Notes: generated by a model not told the origin, from the sequence alone. 64,000 bases of DNA from Gnetum montanum (GCA_015680685.1 MNCI01038110.1:495607-559606); one strand, 5' to 3'. Positions 47,650 through 60,235 are shown, counted from the first letter of the stretch. A program made the numbers and translations.

Positions 47650-48190
47650 TTCATAGGCCAGTGAAGAAGTTGCTAGTTTATAGTCTTGGCGGACTATCGT
47701 GGATTAGTTTTACATCATAACCCGTTGGACATTGCCAGTTTATCGTCATAGCAGACGATGCAATGCTAGTTTATAATCGTGGCAGACTATGGAGAGGCAA
47801 GCTAGTTTATAGTCTTAGCGGACTCTGGCAAATGAGAGCGTGGTAGTTTATTGTTATTCTGAACGATCTGTGGTATCAGTTTAACGTCATGATGTCAGGA
47901 CGAATCTGTGGTATCAGTTTTAAGTCATGATGCCAAGACTGTTGGTGTGTATGCATGCTTGTGCATTTGTATGATCCTGTAAACAAATGCAACTAGAGAA
48001 AACAATGTTAAATGGCAACTGCAGAAAACATGAACTGAAATGCACAAGTAAATAGAAAACAATGCAAAAAGGTGGTAGTTTAAGACCATTTCAGGCGATG
48101 TGTGGCAATTTAAAGCCGTACTGGGCCATGTGTGGTAGTTTAAGGCTGTACCGGGCCATGGGTTATAGTTTAAGGCATTTTCGGGCCAGG
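47650..48190 (-). repeat. Boundary repeats of element D
   Basis: 47650-47945 holds the post-integrase type (TAGTTTATAGTCTTGGCGGA on plus). 48064-48190 holds the GGTAGTTTAAGGCTGTACCG type used next to protease and RT. Between them, where pol should be, only about 120 bases remain. Confidence 0.8.
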
Positions 48191-48929
48191 GATGTGTACT
48201 AGAATTTAATATATATATATATATTATTTTTAAAATTTAAGGTTCGAACATGATAAAAGAAAAAGGGGGTCAATGTAACCAAAAAATAACATTATGTATT
48301 TTATTTTAGTTTGGTGTTGCCCCAAAGGGGTCACCAGCTTAATCAAAAGTAAATATTTTATTTTATTTTGTAATTTTTATTTTATTTTATTTTATTTTGC
48401 TTTAAAACGTCTAAGTTACTTTGGGAAAATGAATAAATGTATGCAAGAAATAAAAGGAGCGGCTACATTAAGGCACAAGGAAGGAATAAAATAATTAAAA
48501 TATAAAATGAGGAAAACGCGTGAGGTGTAGACCAGTGGGATAAAAAAAACGGGTGCCAAATGAGATGCGAGCGTGAGTAACGAATGCAGTGTGAGTTAAC
48601 CTCCATTGCCTGCGTGACTTATCCGGTCTTTGTCTTTGGCTTGGCAGCGTGAGTGGACCCAGGGTATGAGGGTGGGTTGCAAGGACTACCATGTTTTTGG
48701 GTGATTTTGGCTACGTTTTGGGTTGGGAGAACCTGAATTATTGTTAACTATAGCATGAATCCCAGGGCCGCCCCTCCACTGTTAGTTAGAGGGCTGTTTA
48801 TATTTTTTGTTTTTGCGTCAGTTGCGGGGCTGTATTTTCAGCGTTGGTTGTAGGGCATTTCACTTCCAGCATTACTTGTAGGGCATTTCACCATATTTTA
48901 CGCATTAGTTACAGGGCTCCAACTCCTGC

Positions 48930-49130
48930 TTGTATTTTTACCTGGGATTTTTCCTGCGTTTTTATTACCTGAGATTTTTCAGCGTTTTTACCTGGGATTT
49001 TCCCTGCGTTTTAACCTGGGATTTTTGCTGCGTTTTTACCTGGGATTTTTCAGCGTTTTACTTGAGATTTGTCAGCGTTTTACCTGAGATTTTTCCTACG
49101 TTTATACCTGGGATTTTTCAGCGTGAGTTA
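48930..49130. repeat. 23-base tandem array
   Basis: Units TTTTACCTGGGATTTTTCAG followed by CG, about nine copies, running into CAGCGTGAGTTAGCCGCCAT units (49115-49275). Confidence 0.88.
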
Positions 49131-50699
49131 GCCGCCATGCCTCAGCAGCGTGACCTAGCCGCCATGGCCTGGCAGCGTGAGTTAGTCTGCATCTGCCTGG
49201 CAGCATTAAGTTATCCTGCCTTGGCAGCGTAGTCATCCTGCCTTTGCCTGGCAGCGTGAGTTAGCCGCCATTTACTGGGAGTGTAGGCACTCGGTAAATT
49301 CGCAATGGGTACATATTTCATAATTTCCAATGAAATTTTGTCTGGATTTGTACTGATACATTGAAATGGTTGTACTGATACATTGAAATGGTCGCCTTGT
49401 CTTGCCTTGCCTGGTATTCTTGCCTTGTTCTCCATGTCAGAATTGTGCATTAAAATCTTCCCTATCTTTTCCTCTTCTGAATCTTACCAGAAACTTCATT
49501 TTATTGTTAAATGGGCAGCAGGGAATCAAGATTCTTGGCATCGGCATGACACAGATCACAGAACACAAGGAAACAAACACACGAAAATCATAGAAGGGCC
49601 ACTTTGGTAACCGAAGGCAGAAGGGTTGAGTATGGGTCATATAGAAATCAAGTTTTGGACGGGGCGTGCTAATAATACTGCTGATCGATGTGCTGGAGAC
49701 GCCGCGCGGTGTTGGTAAAATGCTTGCGATAAAACGTTTTATAACATATAACAGGTGGTAAAAATTTTCAATTCCAAGCTAACAAGCTAACATATAGTCT
49801 AGTTCAGACTGGTGTTTTGTTTCACCAAATTGGGAAATCGCGGCATCTGACCAACAACTTGGATAGCATTATCAATATGGGAAAAAAGGTTTTTAAACTG
49901 TATAGTTGAAACATGTTTCTGGAGGCGGATCACAGAGAACCAGGGAGTACGAATAACGAAACAAACACTATGGTAACCGAAGACCGACGGGGCAACTATG
50001 GGTCATACGGGAATCGAATTTTGGACGGGGCGTGCAAGGAAAACGTTACATTTGCGTGGATCGGCCTGCCTTTGGGAGCGTCAAAAATTCCGCCATGACT
50101 CACGCATTCACGCGTGTTTATTGTTCATTGCTTTTTTTCTCTCTCTCTTTTTCGTTTCTGCTGAAAACAGGAAAAAAAATCAGTGAAGCACAATAGTGAG
50201 GTCACCAGGATCACGAGATCACATCTAAAACAGTGGTACCGGATATGCGTTGGATGATTAAGTGCATATCACAACTAAAACAGGATGTACCCCGTTTTCT
50301 GTGCGCCTATACCACACATGTAAATCTCTTGGTGTTTGGCACTGGTGATATATCTAAGCTTGGCACCAAGTGATAATCATGTTCACATTGGAATGGCTAC
50401 TGTTCACATCCAACTGTTTCCACAATTCTGTTTCCACAATATGTAGAACGGTTTCAATGTACCCATCCCCGAAGCTCCCTGCCACGGCAATCGGCTTTCT
50501 TAGCATTGACACGATATATTGCATACGCAAGCAGCAGTAGACTGCAACAAAATTCTTCGTTAAGGGTGGTTCGAATCAAATCAGTTGATTGAGGAATTTT
50601 GGGTCCTTCGAAATCCACCATCCGTATTTACTAATGTTTTTTTCTTTTCTTTTATGCTTCTATGATTACTTTTACTTAAAAGTAAAAATTTAATAATAG

Positions 50700-50905
50700 C
50701 AAAGGATAGGCTTGGCTCGTTGGTGCTGCAGTTAAGCCTTCACGGTATTGTAACGCTAACGACAGGTACCTTGATTAGTTCCAATTATGCTCCAGGCATT
50801 TTTATGTTCCGTTTAAGGGTAAGGGAGACGTAAAACGGGGCTTACTTTACTTGGGCAGACTCAAGATGTGCTTGTCATGCCGATTTTTTATTTTTTATTT
50901 TTATT
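50700..50905 (+). repeat. Possible tRNA-derived SINE
   Basis: TGGCTCGTTGGTGCTGCAGT (50711 onward) resembles an internal polymerase III A box. About 40 bases later CAGGTACCTTGATTAG is a weak B-box candidate. A T-rich tail (50886-50925) follows. Only the A-box half is convincing. Confidence 0.3.
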
Positions 50906-51715
50906 TTTTTTTATTAAGTGTTTGAAAAGGTTTTCGATCATTGTAGGTGAGGTAAGTTTGGTGAATATTGAAACTTTTGATTTAAAATGATTTTAGTCCA
51001 TTAAAATAATTTAACACAACATTTTATATCACGCTATATATTATTGGGATAAATCACTTTATATAGGTAATATATTAGTTTTATATAAAAGGAAATTAAC
51101 ACCCTGCTTTATTAAATTGGTGATTTATTACGTTGATTAGTCTATGTGTAATATATATTTTATCTATTGCTAGTTCTCTCTTGCATATTTATGCTTTGTT
51201 GATGGTTACTTTCATTTTGTATTTGTTGGCCCCAGTGGAGCAGGAGCCAATGATGTAGAGAGATTTGGAGATTTGGAGATTTGGAGCAGGAGCCAATGAT
51301 GTTTAATTTAACTTGTTATTGTTGTTAACTTAGTTATTTTCTTTTTTTTGTTTGAAATTTGTAGATTGTATGAAAGCGAATATGTGATACAATGTAAACA
51401 TTTGATATTATTAATTTATATAGTTATACATTTTTTTTGGTGTTTTATGTTGTTTGTTTGTTTGTTTTTTTTTTTTTTAAAGAAAAATTTTGTCCAAACT
51501 TTGGATAAACACAAGTGTAAATGCAAAAGATTTTTTCATGTTTATATTTATATTATTTCTTTGGTTTTGTTGTTTTAATTGTTTGCAAATATAAGAGTGA
51601 ATGTGACTGAAATGATGACAGTGTAGAGGAAATGTAAAGGGAATAATAATTTGTAAAGCAAGGATGCCACTATGCATACAAACAAGAATGTAATTTTAAA
51701 GAAATGGAAATGTAA

Positions 51716-51990
51716 CTTGCTCTAGTTTAAGGCCATTTTGGGCATGTGTGTCGATTTTAGAGTCATGATGGATTTTAGCAATGGCGCTCTAGTTTAAGGC
51801 CATTTCGGGCCACAAGAAAACAAGAGAGATTTAAATTGTTTCAGTGGGTTTTAACATGAACCGGCCATTTTTGACCATGGCTAGTTTTATGTCATTGCCG
51901 ACATGTGGTATTTTAACGTCTTTTTGGACAGTTATAGTTTAATGTCATTTCGGACGATAGTAGTTTAACATCATTTCGGACAATAGTAGT
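51716..51990 (-). repeat. Post-protease boundary repeats, element D
   Basis: TAGTTTAAGGCCATTTCGGG and relatives (plus sense), seven units, directly after the protease stop on the minus strand. Confidence 0.85.
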
Positions 51991-51991
51991 T

Positions 51992-53357
51992 TTAATGGTT
52001 GAATGACTTCTTTAATTTTCGAAGATTAACTTGGTGTGTTGGGCATGTCGATGTAATCGTATATTCAGCATCTCCTTCGCTAATTATGTTAAATGGTAAT
52101 TCTGACCATGAGATGTCTGGGGGAATAACCACTATGTTAGCAAGCTCCGATGTTTCCATGTTTTGTAACGCTTCCATATTTTTTGGGGGATCACAGTTTG
52201 GAGATTGGTTATCATTTTGGTTGTCAATGGATGTGGCGTCATGTTTAAGCTCAGGAGTAGCGTCATCTTGTTTAGGCTCATCAAATTCCAAATTTGAGCC
52301 TTGTTTTGTGCCTACGTGTGTAGAGGTGTTGGGTGTAGCCGCATCACCGTGTATAATGATTTCACCACCTTCATAGGGTAAGTGAATCTCTTGGTGGATG
52401 GGTGAGGAAACTGCTTTTAATTGGGCAAACCATGGTCATCCCAATATCAAGTTGAATCCAGGCATCTCGTCTACGACTACAAATTCAGCTGATGTGGGGA
52501 ACCAATCCCCTGCTATGAAATCCAAAGTGATTGTGCCTTTAACCACGACATGTGACCCACTAAAGGACTTTAGGAACGTTGTTGCCGTTGGGTGAATCTG
52601 CTCCATGAGGCCTAATTTTTTGATGACGTTGAAAGGTATTACATTAGTGGCTACCCCGTCGTCAACATGCACCCTATGTATTTTAAACTGGTTTACTTGA
52701 ATGGTTATGAACATAAGGGCAGTGGTAACTTCTCCCATTTTTTCATCTATTTTAATATTTTCGAGATGAAAGCCTAGTGATGCGGAACCTGATCTTTGTT
52801 GTGGAGACATCACTGCATGAATTGATGGTTCAATGGTAGGTAGGTCTTCACTAACCTGGATCGAAGTGAGCATTCGTACTAGGGCTTCACGGTGTACTTG
52901 AGAAGTCATCACTAGATCATATAGACTTAAGGATGTGTTTTTTTTGTTTTAGCGCTTGTGTGACCTGAGTTAGGGCACTGGCCAAGTCTTTACTGTTCGG
53001 TATGCTCATTGAGACTTGGTCCATTGGACCCAACAGCTGTATCTCTTGTGGAATGGTTCTCATGTGGTCTGTGACGGTTGGGTTCACCATATCTGGCATT
53101 CCTGATGTTTTTCTTTCGTGACCTATGCTTGGCTCGTCAGTTGTTGGAGCCATAGGTACAACGTTTAAGGGAGTGGGTTTCGGTGGCCCCAATTCAAGGC
53201 TTCGACGTTCCTTTTCCAACCGTTCCCTAGTGAGTCTATCAATGAGGCGTTCTTGTGAAGGTCATGGGGGAACCGTTGGAGTTTGAACATTGAGTTGTTT
53301 TGGGACTTGAATTACGAATGGAGCGGGTCGGAGTTGCGGTTGAACAGTTGGAGATGG
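51992..53357 (-). pseudogene. pro: Element D protease
   Basis: On the minus strand 53219 to 51992. Open blocks 53219-52917, 52912-52436 and 52291-51992, with few breaks; Gln or Trp codons turned to stops explain most. The active site is HVDDGVATNVIP (about 52680-52645), followed by SGSHVVVKGTI, DFIAGDWFPTSAEFVV and GFNLILG. The tail is acidic and ends LRKLKKSFNH, matching element B. It is the best preserved protease here. Confidence 0.85.
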
Positions 53358-56036
53358 TTATGTGTCAAGGTGTTTAGGCACTCTGTTGATGAATGGGGTT
53401 GGTTTGGTTTGCAGTTGAGGGGTAGGAGGTTGAAGATCAGGGTGTTTGGATACCCTGCTTACTAAGGGGGTTGGTCGATTTTTTAATTGTACGTCTATGG
53501 TTGTAACCGCAGGTGGCACCCGAACCACAAAGGAAGTGGGCTGGGTAGGCGGTTGAACATTTGTGGTTGCATTGGCAGGGGGTACACGAATGACAAATGG
53601 TTTTTTAGGTGTAGGCAGATTGTATGTGGAGTATGAAGATTGTGGGGATGATGTTGATGCTATAGGAGGAACATGAATCACGAAAGGTTTTCTGGGCATA
53701 CCTTGCTCATTTCCGACATGGATCGAGTTAATAACGTAAGGAGCTTCCTTAGTATTAAGGGGATCTTTGTACACTCCCATAGATTGATTCTGCGGTTTAA
53801 CAGGGTTGGCATTGTCAAATGTTATTTCACCCCTATCAATCATACGTTGTATGTCTTGTTTGAGGGTGAAACAATAATTAGTACCATGTCCATTCCATTG
53901 ATGATATTCCCAAAATCGATCCATTCCAAAGCCTCTTGGAATAGGAGCCTCATTTGGAGTTGCCCAGCTTGGGTTTTTTGCTAATTCACAAAATTGGTCG
54001 TGTCTCTGGGCTACTGCTGGAGACAACTGCTTGTGTTTAATGGCCCCAACCTTCCAAAGCTTATCTAACAACTGGGAAGGCTTCATGGGGAGTGGTGTGT
54101 ATTGAGTAGGGTCTTTCCTCTCAAGCGTACGTGCATGACCCATGTTAGTAGCTTGCATGGTAGATGATTCAAGTGTGTGTGTGGGGGCAGTTCTCTCATA
54201 GTTAACAGGAGCAGTTGGTGGTCTTCCGTGCTGTCCCATGTTGGTAGGCTGAGTCTCTACTACTGCTGCTACCATTGCTTTAGCATTTTCTTTATCTTTT
54301 TTAGTGTGTTGATTTCTAAAGGCTAAGTAAGCAGGGTCATGGCTATTTTGGGCTGCCTCTTCTATGTTTTTAATCTATACAAAAGCCTGGCTTAGAGTGC
54401 GCACATTTAGATAGTATAGTTTTGATTTGAAAAAATCATTCACAGCTCCCTTAAGAATCGTAAGAAGGTATGTTTCTTGGATTGGCTCATGAAGTTCGTT
54501 GAATGCAGCACTCCATCTTTGGATAAATTTTTGTACAAGTTCAAGTGGTGCTTGTTTTACCTCTATTAGACTATCCAAGGTTGCTTCAGGTTTCAAGTTG
54601 TATTTAAACCTAGTAACAAACTGGTCTAAGAGGTCCTCCAAAGAGGATATGGAGTTGCGAGACAAGGCTCGGTACTAGTCTAATGCTTTGCCAGTGAGGG
54701 ACATGGCGAACACATGCAAGATTTCATGGGGCCAATCCTAAAGCAACAGGCATTCTAGTCTAAATGTGACTAGTTGAGCATTGGGGTCTCCTTCCCCGTT
54801 GTATTTGGTTAGTTGAGGCAAAGAAACTCCTTTGGGCAACGTTAATGGTGGTATTGAAGAGTTAATAGGATCATCTTGGTAAAAGTCTAATACTTTAATC
54901 TCTTCATTATTAGCAATTTTGAGGCATTTTACCTCATCAGTGAGCTCTTGCATCATTTTTTTCGCTTCAGCCCAGTCTTGGGCACTAGGTGACGTGGGAG
55001 GTTGATTAGTTTGAGTGCCATACAAATTACACTATTGTACAGTTGGTGGGAATGATGATTGTTGAGTGATCAGAGGTTGTACTTGTGGAATATTTATAGT
55101 GGATGCTACTAAGGGTGGCATGCCGTAAGGTGTAGGTTGTTGTTGTTGTTGAGCAACAGGGGCGAGCCATTGCCCAACTGTGGGTTGCAAAGGGAGGTTT
55201 TGCACCTGGTGTTGTACTGGAGGAGCTAAAGTTGTGGTATGAACTTGCACTTGTGGGATGAAGTGTGTTGATGTGGTAGTGGGTATCACAAATGGCATCC
55301 CAATTACTTTGGGTGGGAAAGTTGCTCCTACATTAATTTGAGAGGGGGGTTGTTGGGGTTGTACTTGTAAGAGGGAGGGTAAGGTAGTAATCAGAGGGAT
55401 AGTGGGGATGAGCATGGTGAATTGAGAGTTGGTCATAGGAAGAGTGGAAATGAGAGTGAGCGCTTCCTGTTGGGGCACATGTGCTTGAGTGGTTTTAAAT
55501 GAAGGGAGGGACATGGTCTCTCCCGTGAAAGGGTGAAATAATGGATTCGCATAAGTATGCGGACTAAGAGTATGATACAAATCCGCATGCTCGGATTGAG
55601 CTGTGAAATTATCTTCCTCATCTTCATTTGGAGGCTCTATGGTGGGTTGATGTGAGGTTTGGTTCCTAGCCATGAGGCGTTGGGATATGAGTTCATGGTG
55701 GTATTCGGAGAGTGGGATGATGTCATAGGGGGTGGGAACAAATTCGTGACCTCCATTGTTGATGATCTCATAGTGTCTCTTTGCATCTAGTTCAGCTTAG
55801 TCAACGGCTAGGTTAGCTTGGATTTTAACACAGATAAAGTTATATTGTTCAGGAATTAAGATGGTGAACGTAGGATCCATACCTTGTAGTCTCAGTGACC
55901 TAAGAGATGGCCCCTGAGGATTCATCGTGCCAAGGGCAACTATGGACTCAGCGGTGGTGACAGGACCCGAGATTGTGATATCAAAGTTGGTAATGGGCAT
56001 GGCAATGGTCTTGGTTTGCATAGGGCCCATTGTCAA
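53358..56036 (-). pseudogene. gag: Element D gag and linker, best preserved gag
   Basis: Minus strand from ATG 56036 (MTMGPMQTKTIAMP). One stop (55797) precedes AELDAKRHYEIINNGGHEFVP, then a Pro/Gln-rich region (55673-55032) and a capsid-like part with KYNGEGDPNAQ, MSLTGKALD, SISSLEDLLDQFVTRFKYNL and FIQRWSAAFNEL (54800-54500). A linker follows, then EYHQWNGHGTNYCFTLKQDI (about 53905-53846). The block KPFVIHVPP, KPFVIRVPP, TSFVVRVPP (53690-53510) leads to the protease. About five stops remain, all at sites where C-to-T would explain them. Its presence without pol fits a non-autonomous element. Confidence 0.87.
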
Positions 56037-56079
56037 AGTGTCTAGATTTAATAGTGTAAGTGAAAGAAAATGAATGGCT

Positions 56080-56485
56080 AAGTGTCAGAGAGAGAAAATA
56101 TGGCTAAGTGTTGAACAGTGTACGAAGGAGTGTCAGCTTGACCAAATGTCAGCATGACCAAACATCAGCTTGACCAAACGTCAGCTTATGAAAACTAAGT
56201 GTTGGACGTAGCATCCAAGAAGAAAACATCAGTGTGAACAAACGTTAGCTTAACCAACATCAGTGTGAACAAACGTTAGCTTAACCAACATCAGTGTGAC
56301 CAAACGTCAGCTTGACCAACCGTCAGCGTGACCAAACGTCAGCTTGACCAACGTCAGCTTGACCAACGTTAGCTTGACCAACGTCAGCTTGACCAAATGT
56401 CAGGTTGACCAAACGTCAGCGTGACCAAACGTTAGCTTGACCAAACGTTAGCGTGACCAAATGTCAGCTTGACCAACGTCTGGGT
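56080..56485 (-). repeat. Tandem array in leader of element D (about 15 bases)
   Basis: Units GTCAGCTTGACCAAAC and GTCAGCGTGACCAAAC, around 25 copies with drift. Lies between the gag start and the lost 5' end. Confidence 0.9.
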
Positions 56486-56815
56486 AAGAAAACTAAGTGT
56501 TGGACGCTATGATTCAAGCAAGGACATGTCTAGAAAATTCTAAAATAGCTTCTAGACTGGATAATAGGATTTATGAGTAGGAAATAGCGCCTGAACACTA
56601 GGAATGGGGTAGCATAGGAACGTTGACAATCATAGCTGCATGTGGACGTTGGATGTGGAGCAGATCTAAGAAAGAAAAATGCAGATTTGCAATGTTTAAG
56701 CATAGATTTGATGGAATGGGATGTAGATCTGTAGTCACAGGGTGTAGATCTGTAGTCATAGGATGTAGATCTACGGTGACAAGGCACAAATCTATAGTCA
56801 CAGGGCATATCGGCA
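56486..56815 (-). repeat. Leader remnant of element D with 22-base repeats
   Basis: 56700-56812 repeats GATGTAGATCTGTAGTCACA. No primer site or LTR could be recognised, so the element is broken here. Confidence 0.6.
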
Positions 56816-56840
56816 ATCCTTTGAACTACTAGAGCAACTC

Positions 56841-58682
56841 TTGAAAGCTAGGAAAATCCAACGCAAATACGTATCGGCAATTACCTATCAAAAACATGAT
56901 AGGTACTACGAACTACTAAGGAACCCTGCTTTAGCAGTACCAAATGGGCCCCCAGTTTCACAACACTTCAAGCTGAACCAATACTATCATTACCACCAAT
57001 TATCTAGTCACAATAGAGACAACTGTAGTGCGTTGCAGGATGACTTGTAGAGAATGATAGAACGTGCCCAACTGGTGATCAACATGGTGAGTCAATCCAA
57101 CATAGATGATGCCTCCTATGTCATAAATTCCATTAGTATAGGTGGTAAGGCTAAACCTATGAAATAACATTTTTTGGTTCGTGTGCCTCCCAACAAGGCA
57201 AGGGTCCCCTCCACCTCCATAAGGAAGAGGTCTCCCTTTGTTATCAAAGTGCCACCTCAAGCACCCACAACACCCTTTGTGGTCAAAGTTCCACAGCAAC
57301 TGTTCGCTAAGATGTTAAACTGGCATGAGGAAACAACAACTGCTAAGCAACCTTTTGTTATCAAGGTTCCACAACAAGTTGACCATACAACAACTCCACC
57401 TAAATCACCATTTGTCATAAGGGTGTGACAACATGTTGGTTGCTCACCTACCCAAAGCCCAAGAGTGGGCAACATCTCAATCCCTTCTCCTTCAAGGGTT
57501 TACCCCACTAGCAACCCGAGTAGACCCAACAAATGGCAATGCAAGAGGACAAATGAGCACCTCGCAACCCCCATGGCCGAAGCAAAGGCCACAACTAGCA
57601 AAGAACAACTAAATGCTAGGGCCCCTACCCGCAAGAAGGCCAAGAAAACCAAGCCCAAGTCCCCCTCCCAAGATATCTATCTCTCAAGCCACAAAGAGGA
57701 AGTCAAAGCCAACACAACAGCCAATGACAAGGACTTTGTAGCTGCATTAACCTAGGTAAAACAAGCACTCAAGAAAAAGAACACAACATTGAGCTTATAC
57801 AACCTATTCATGACTTCATCTTCTCACTGCCAAGCATTGGTCAAGATCTTGGCCTCCATTCCTGTTTTGGAGGACATCCCTGCAAGTGAGGCATCCATCC
57901 ATGCAATAATGTTATCCCCTGCACCACAAGAATTTAGTTTAACATATTTAGTATTCCAAAATAATGCAGTCAAAGTCAACCCTGAACAAGGGGAGGTTAC
58001 TATAGCTCTACTATCCATTAGCATTCGTGTTGGACAATGTACCATCTGCAGGGTACATGTTGATGATGGTGCAACAACAAACATAGTATTGTACTCTATC
58101 ATTGATAAGCTAGACCTGGCAAATGAAATTAGGCCAACCAAAACCACATCTCTAAAATCCTTCAACGGATCATGTGTTACAGTCAGGGGTACAATAAAAT
58201 TAGCCTTTGTGGTAGGAGAGCAATTTCCCACTAGTGCAGATTTCACTATCATAGAGGAGATGCCAAGTTTCAACATGATTCTAGGCAAACCTTGGCTAGC
58301 CCAACTAAGGGCCATCTCCTCTCCCATCCACCAAGAAATCCACCTTCCATAAGAAGGTGCTCAAGTTATCATCCATGGTGATAATGCTTCCTCTTTGACT
58401 ATCCACGACATAGACATGGTGCAAGTTTTAGAAGAAGAGTTTCTTGGTGGTACACCTATAACAACCAATGTACCACCTAAGGCTAACACACCCAAACAAG
58501 TGGTTGAAACCAATAGCTTCCAAGAGGATCCTAAGCCTTGCACACTCCCTAATCCATGCCCGGTTAGGAAGCAACTACATGACCAAGACTTTCCCTTGGC
58601 CAAAAATGTGCTAGATGCTTGCCTACCCTTTGCCTCCACTTGCCATGCATTTTTGACTTTTATTTACATTGTACTAGCCTAG
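56841..58682 (+). pseudogene. pro: Element E gag C-terminus, linker and protease
   Basis: YHYHQLSSHNRDNCSALQDD (56983-57042) is the gag motif. The linker repeats SPFVIKVPPQ, TPFVVKVPQQ, QPFVIKVPQQ and SPFVIRV (57230-57428), then a basic Lys/Arg-rich stretch (57600-57680). The protease frame 57789-58352 is open with HVDDGATTNIVL (58052-58087), FNGSCVTVRGTI, FVVGEQFPTSADFTI and FNMILGKPWLAQL. Stops at 57050, 57168, 57429, 57755 and 58352. After 58352 the acidic tail continues (58395-58682). Same DDG active site as B and D, but clearly another subfamily. Confidence 0.85.
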
Positions 58683-58804
58683 GCGTTTACATTTTTCCTG
58701 CTCACTTAGATCACACATTTTGCTTTGTTTACAAATTTCTCAACTTAGTTTACACATTTCATTTGAAAAACATCAAATATCAAAAAATAAAACATGAAAC
58801 TACA

Positions 58805-59245
58805 AAAATATCATGGCTCAAAAAGACCTTAAACTAAGCCCACAGCCCGAAACGGCCTAAAACTATCACCTTTTGCATTTCTTTCCTTCCATTCATCCAT
58901 TTTAACTTTGTTTATAGCAGGTGTTTCTTGATGTTGTTTTCTTTCTAGTTGAACTTTTGTAGGATCTCATAGGCGCACATCATGACTATGCATGTAGCAT
59001 CACACCTTATACAAGCAAGGTAGGCACTAGTCTGCTATGACTATAAACTAGCACAAATAGTCCACTATGACTATAAACTCGCATAACTCGTCCTTAGGTC
59101 ATGACATTAAACTAGCACAACATTCACTGTCAACTACAACAGTAAACTAGCATCGAACAAGTCTTGCTAGGACTATAAACTAGCACATCATAGTTAGCTA
59201 GGACCTTAAACTTGGTTCACGATCTACTAGGACTTTAAACTGGCA
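58805..59245 (+). repeat. Fused boundary repeats, element E
   Basis: 58820-58870 has the protease-side type (AGCCCGAAACGGCCTAAAAC). 59020-59245 has the integrase-side type (GACTATAAACTAGCACAAAT). In B these sets lie more than 9 kb apart. Confidence 0.8.
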
Positions 59246-60235
59246 TGTAGCTGATCTCATCCAAACACTTGCCATTGCCTTGTAAGTACTCACAGCATCA
59301 TTGCCTCCCACCATTCTAGTGATTCCTATGGAGCACTTGCCATTAGTATGGCATTTAGAACACTTGCAACATCATCGCCCTGGCATTTACAACACATTTG
59401 AAACGTCTTCATAGTTTTGCACATAAGGCATATTCACATTTGGCATTTGCACTTGCATTTCATGTTTTTTGGTTTTCTTGTCCTCTCTAAGTTATGTTTG
59501 TAGGAGGAAGCCTTGGAGGCAGTCATGCAAAGGTGCATCTCATCACAGCAGTAAGTCACCACATTGCTTTGATGTGCATGACGGGACTAGTTGAGCCACT
59601 CAAGAGTGCACATCCCCCTCATTCCTATTACAGCCTATGCACATGCATTTCTTCATCCCAATATCCTCTCATCCTCCCCATACTTATGATTTCACACTCC
59701 TTTGATGCATACGCACTGTGACACACATGGCATTTTCTTCATATCAACTATTGAACCCATGGTTGATGTAACACAATTCATCCTGTGAGGTGCCTCTGTT
59801 TCATGATCAATGCCTAGGTGGATGTAACATGAATCATCCCTAGGAAACAAAGCCCATCTTCTCACTGGCTAACTTGCAGTTAACATTTAGTAGTAAGCTG
59901 AACCCAAAGAAGGTTCACCTAAAAAAATCAACAACACTGCAACTTCGCAATTGGCCCATCCTTGGATCAACTTTGACCATCCCATGAGTACTTTGATGAA
60001 AGGTCAATGTTTCAGGGGCAAACCACATTATGCCATGGTCACTATCAACAATGTTGAATCTACATCTTACATCATGACCCACTATTTGCATTTCATTCCC
60101 ACCATTTAAATCTCATCTCCCTAGCATTTCTTATACTCCTTGTCCCCTAACATAACCTTATTCCTGTAACATTCTTAAGCAAGGTAAAACGACATCCAAT
60201 CTTATGCTGATGAATGACGTTAGTGACATGTTTGC
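59246..60235 (+). other. 3' UTR of element E
   Basis: TTATGTTTGTAGGAGGAAGC (near 59503) corresponds to the acceptor-like site of A and B. No gene supported; the frame at 59494-59721 is unremarkable. Confidence 0.5.

Larger units (their letters stand above)
48191..51715. other. Unrecognised 3.5 kb stretch in element D, in the place of the antisense gene
   Basis: Bounded by protease-side and RT-side boundary repeats. Starts with an AT dinucleotide run (48210-48227), then TTTTA simple sequence (48350-48400), a 23-base array (48930-49130), a diverged duplication (49545-49680 versus 49920-50035, both ending TTTTGGACGGGGCGTGC), a SINE-like block (50700-50900) and A/T-rich sequence. No exon of the antisense gene and no long convincing reading frame was found on either strand. 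Confidence 0.55.
44879..56815 (-). mobile_element. Element D: minus-strand element with gag and protease but no pol
   Basis: Read on the minus strand: leader repeats (56812-56080), gag (56036-53358), protease (53219-51992), post-protease repeats, a 3.5 kb unrecognised stretch (51715-48191), boundary repeats, post-integrase-type repeats, 3' UTR, PPT hairpin, 3' LTR (46527-44879). The 5' LTR is missing; the left half abuts plus-strand element E head to head near 56815. RT, RNase H and integrase are absent, so it would need another element's enzymes. Confidence 0.75.

Noticed and set aside
48930-49232. 100-residue frame with repeated FTWDF blocks as a membrane protein
   Set aside because: Encoded by the 23-base array; the aromatic pattern is the array period.
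56080-56485. CRISPR-like regular repeat array
   Set aside because: Units are only about 15 bases with no unique spacers of constant length, and the context is a plant retrotransposon.
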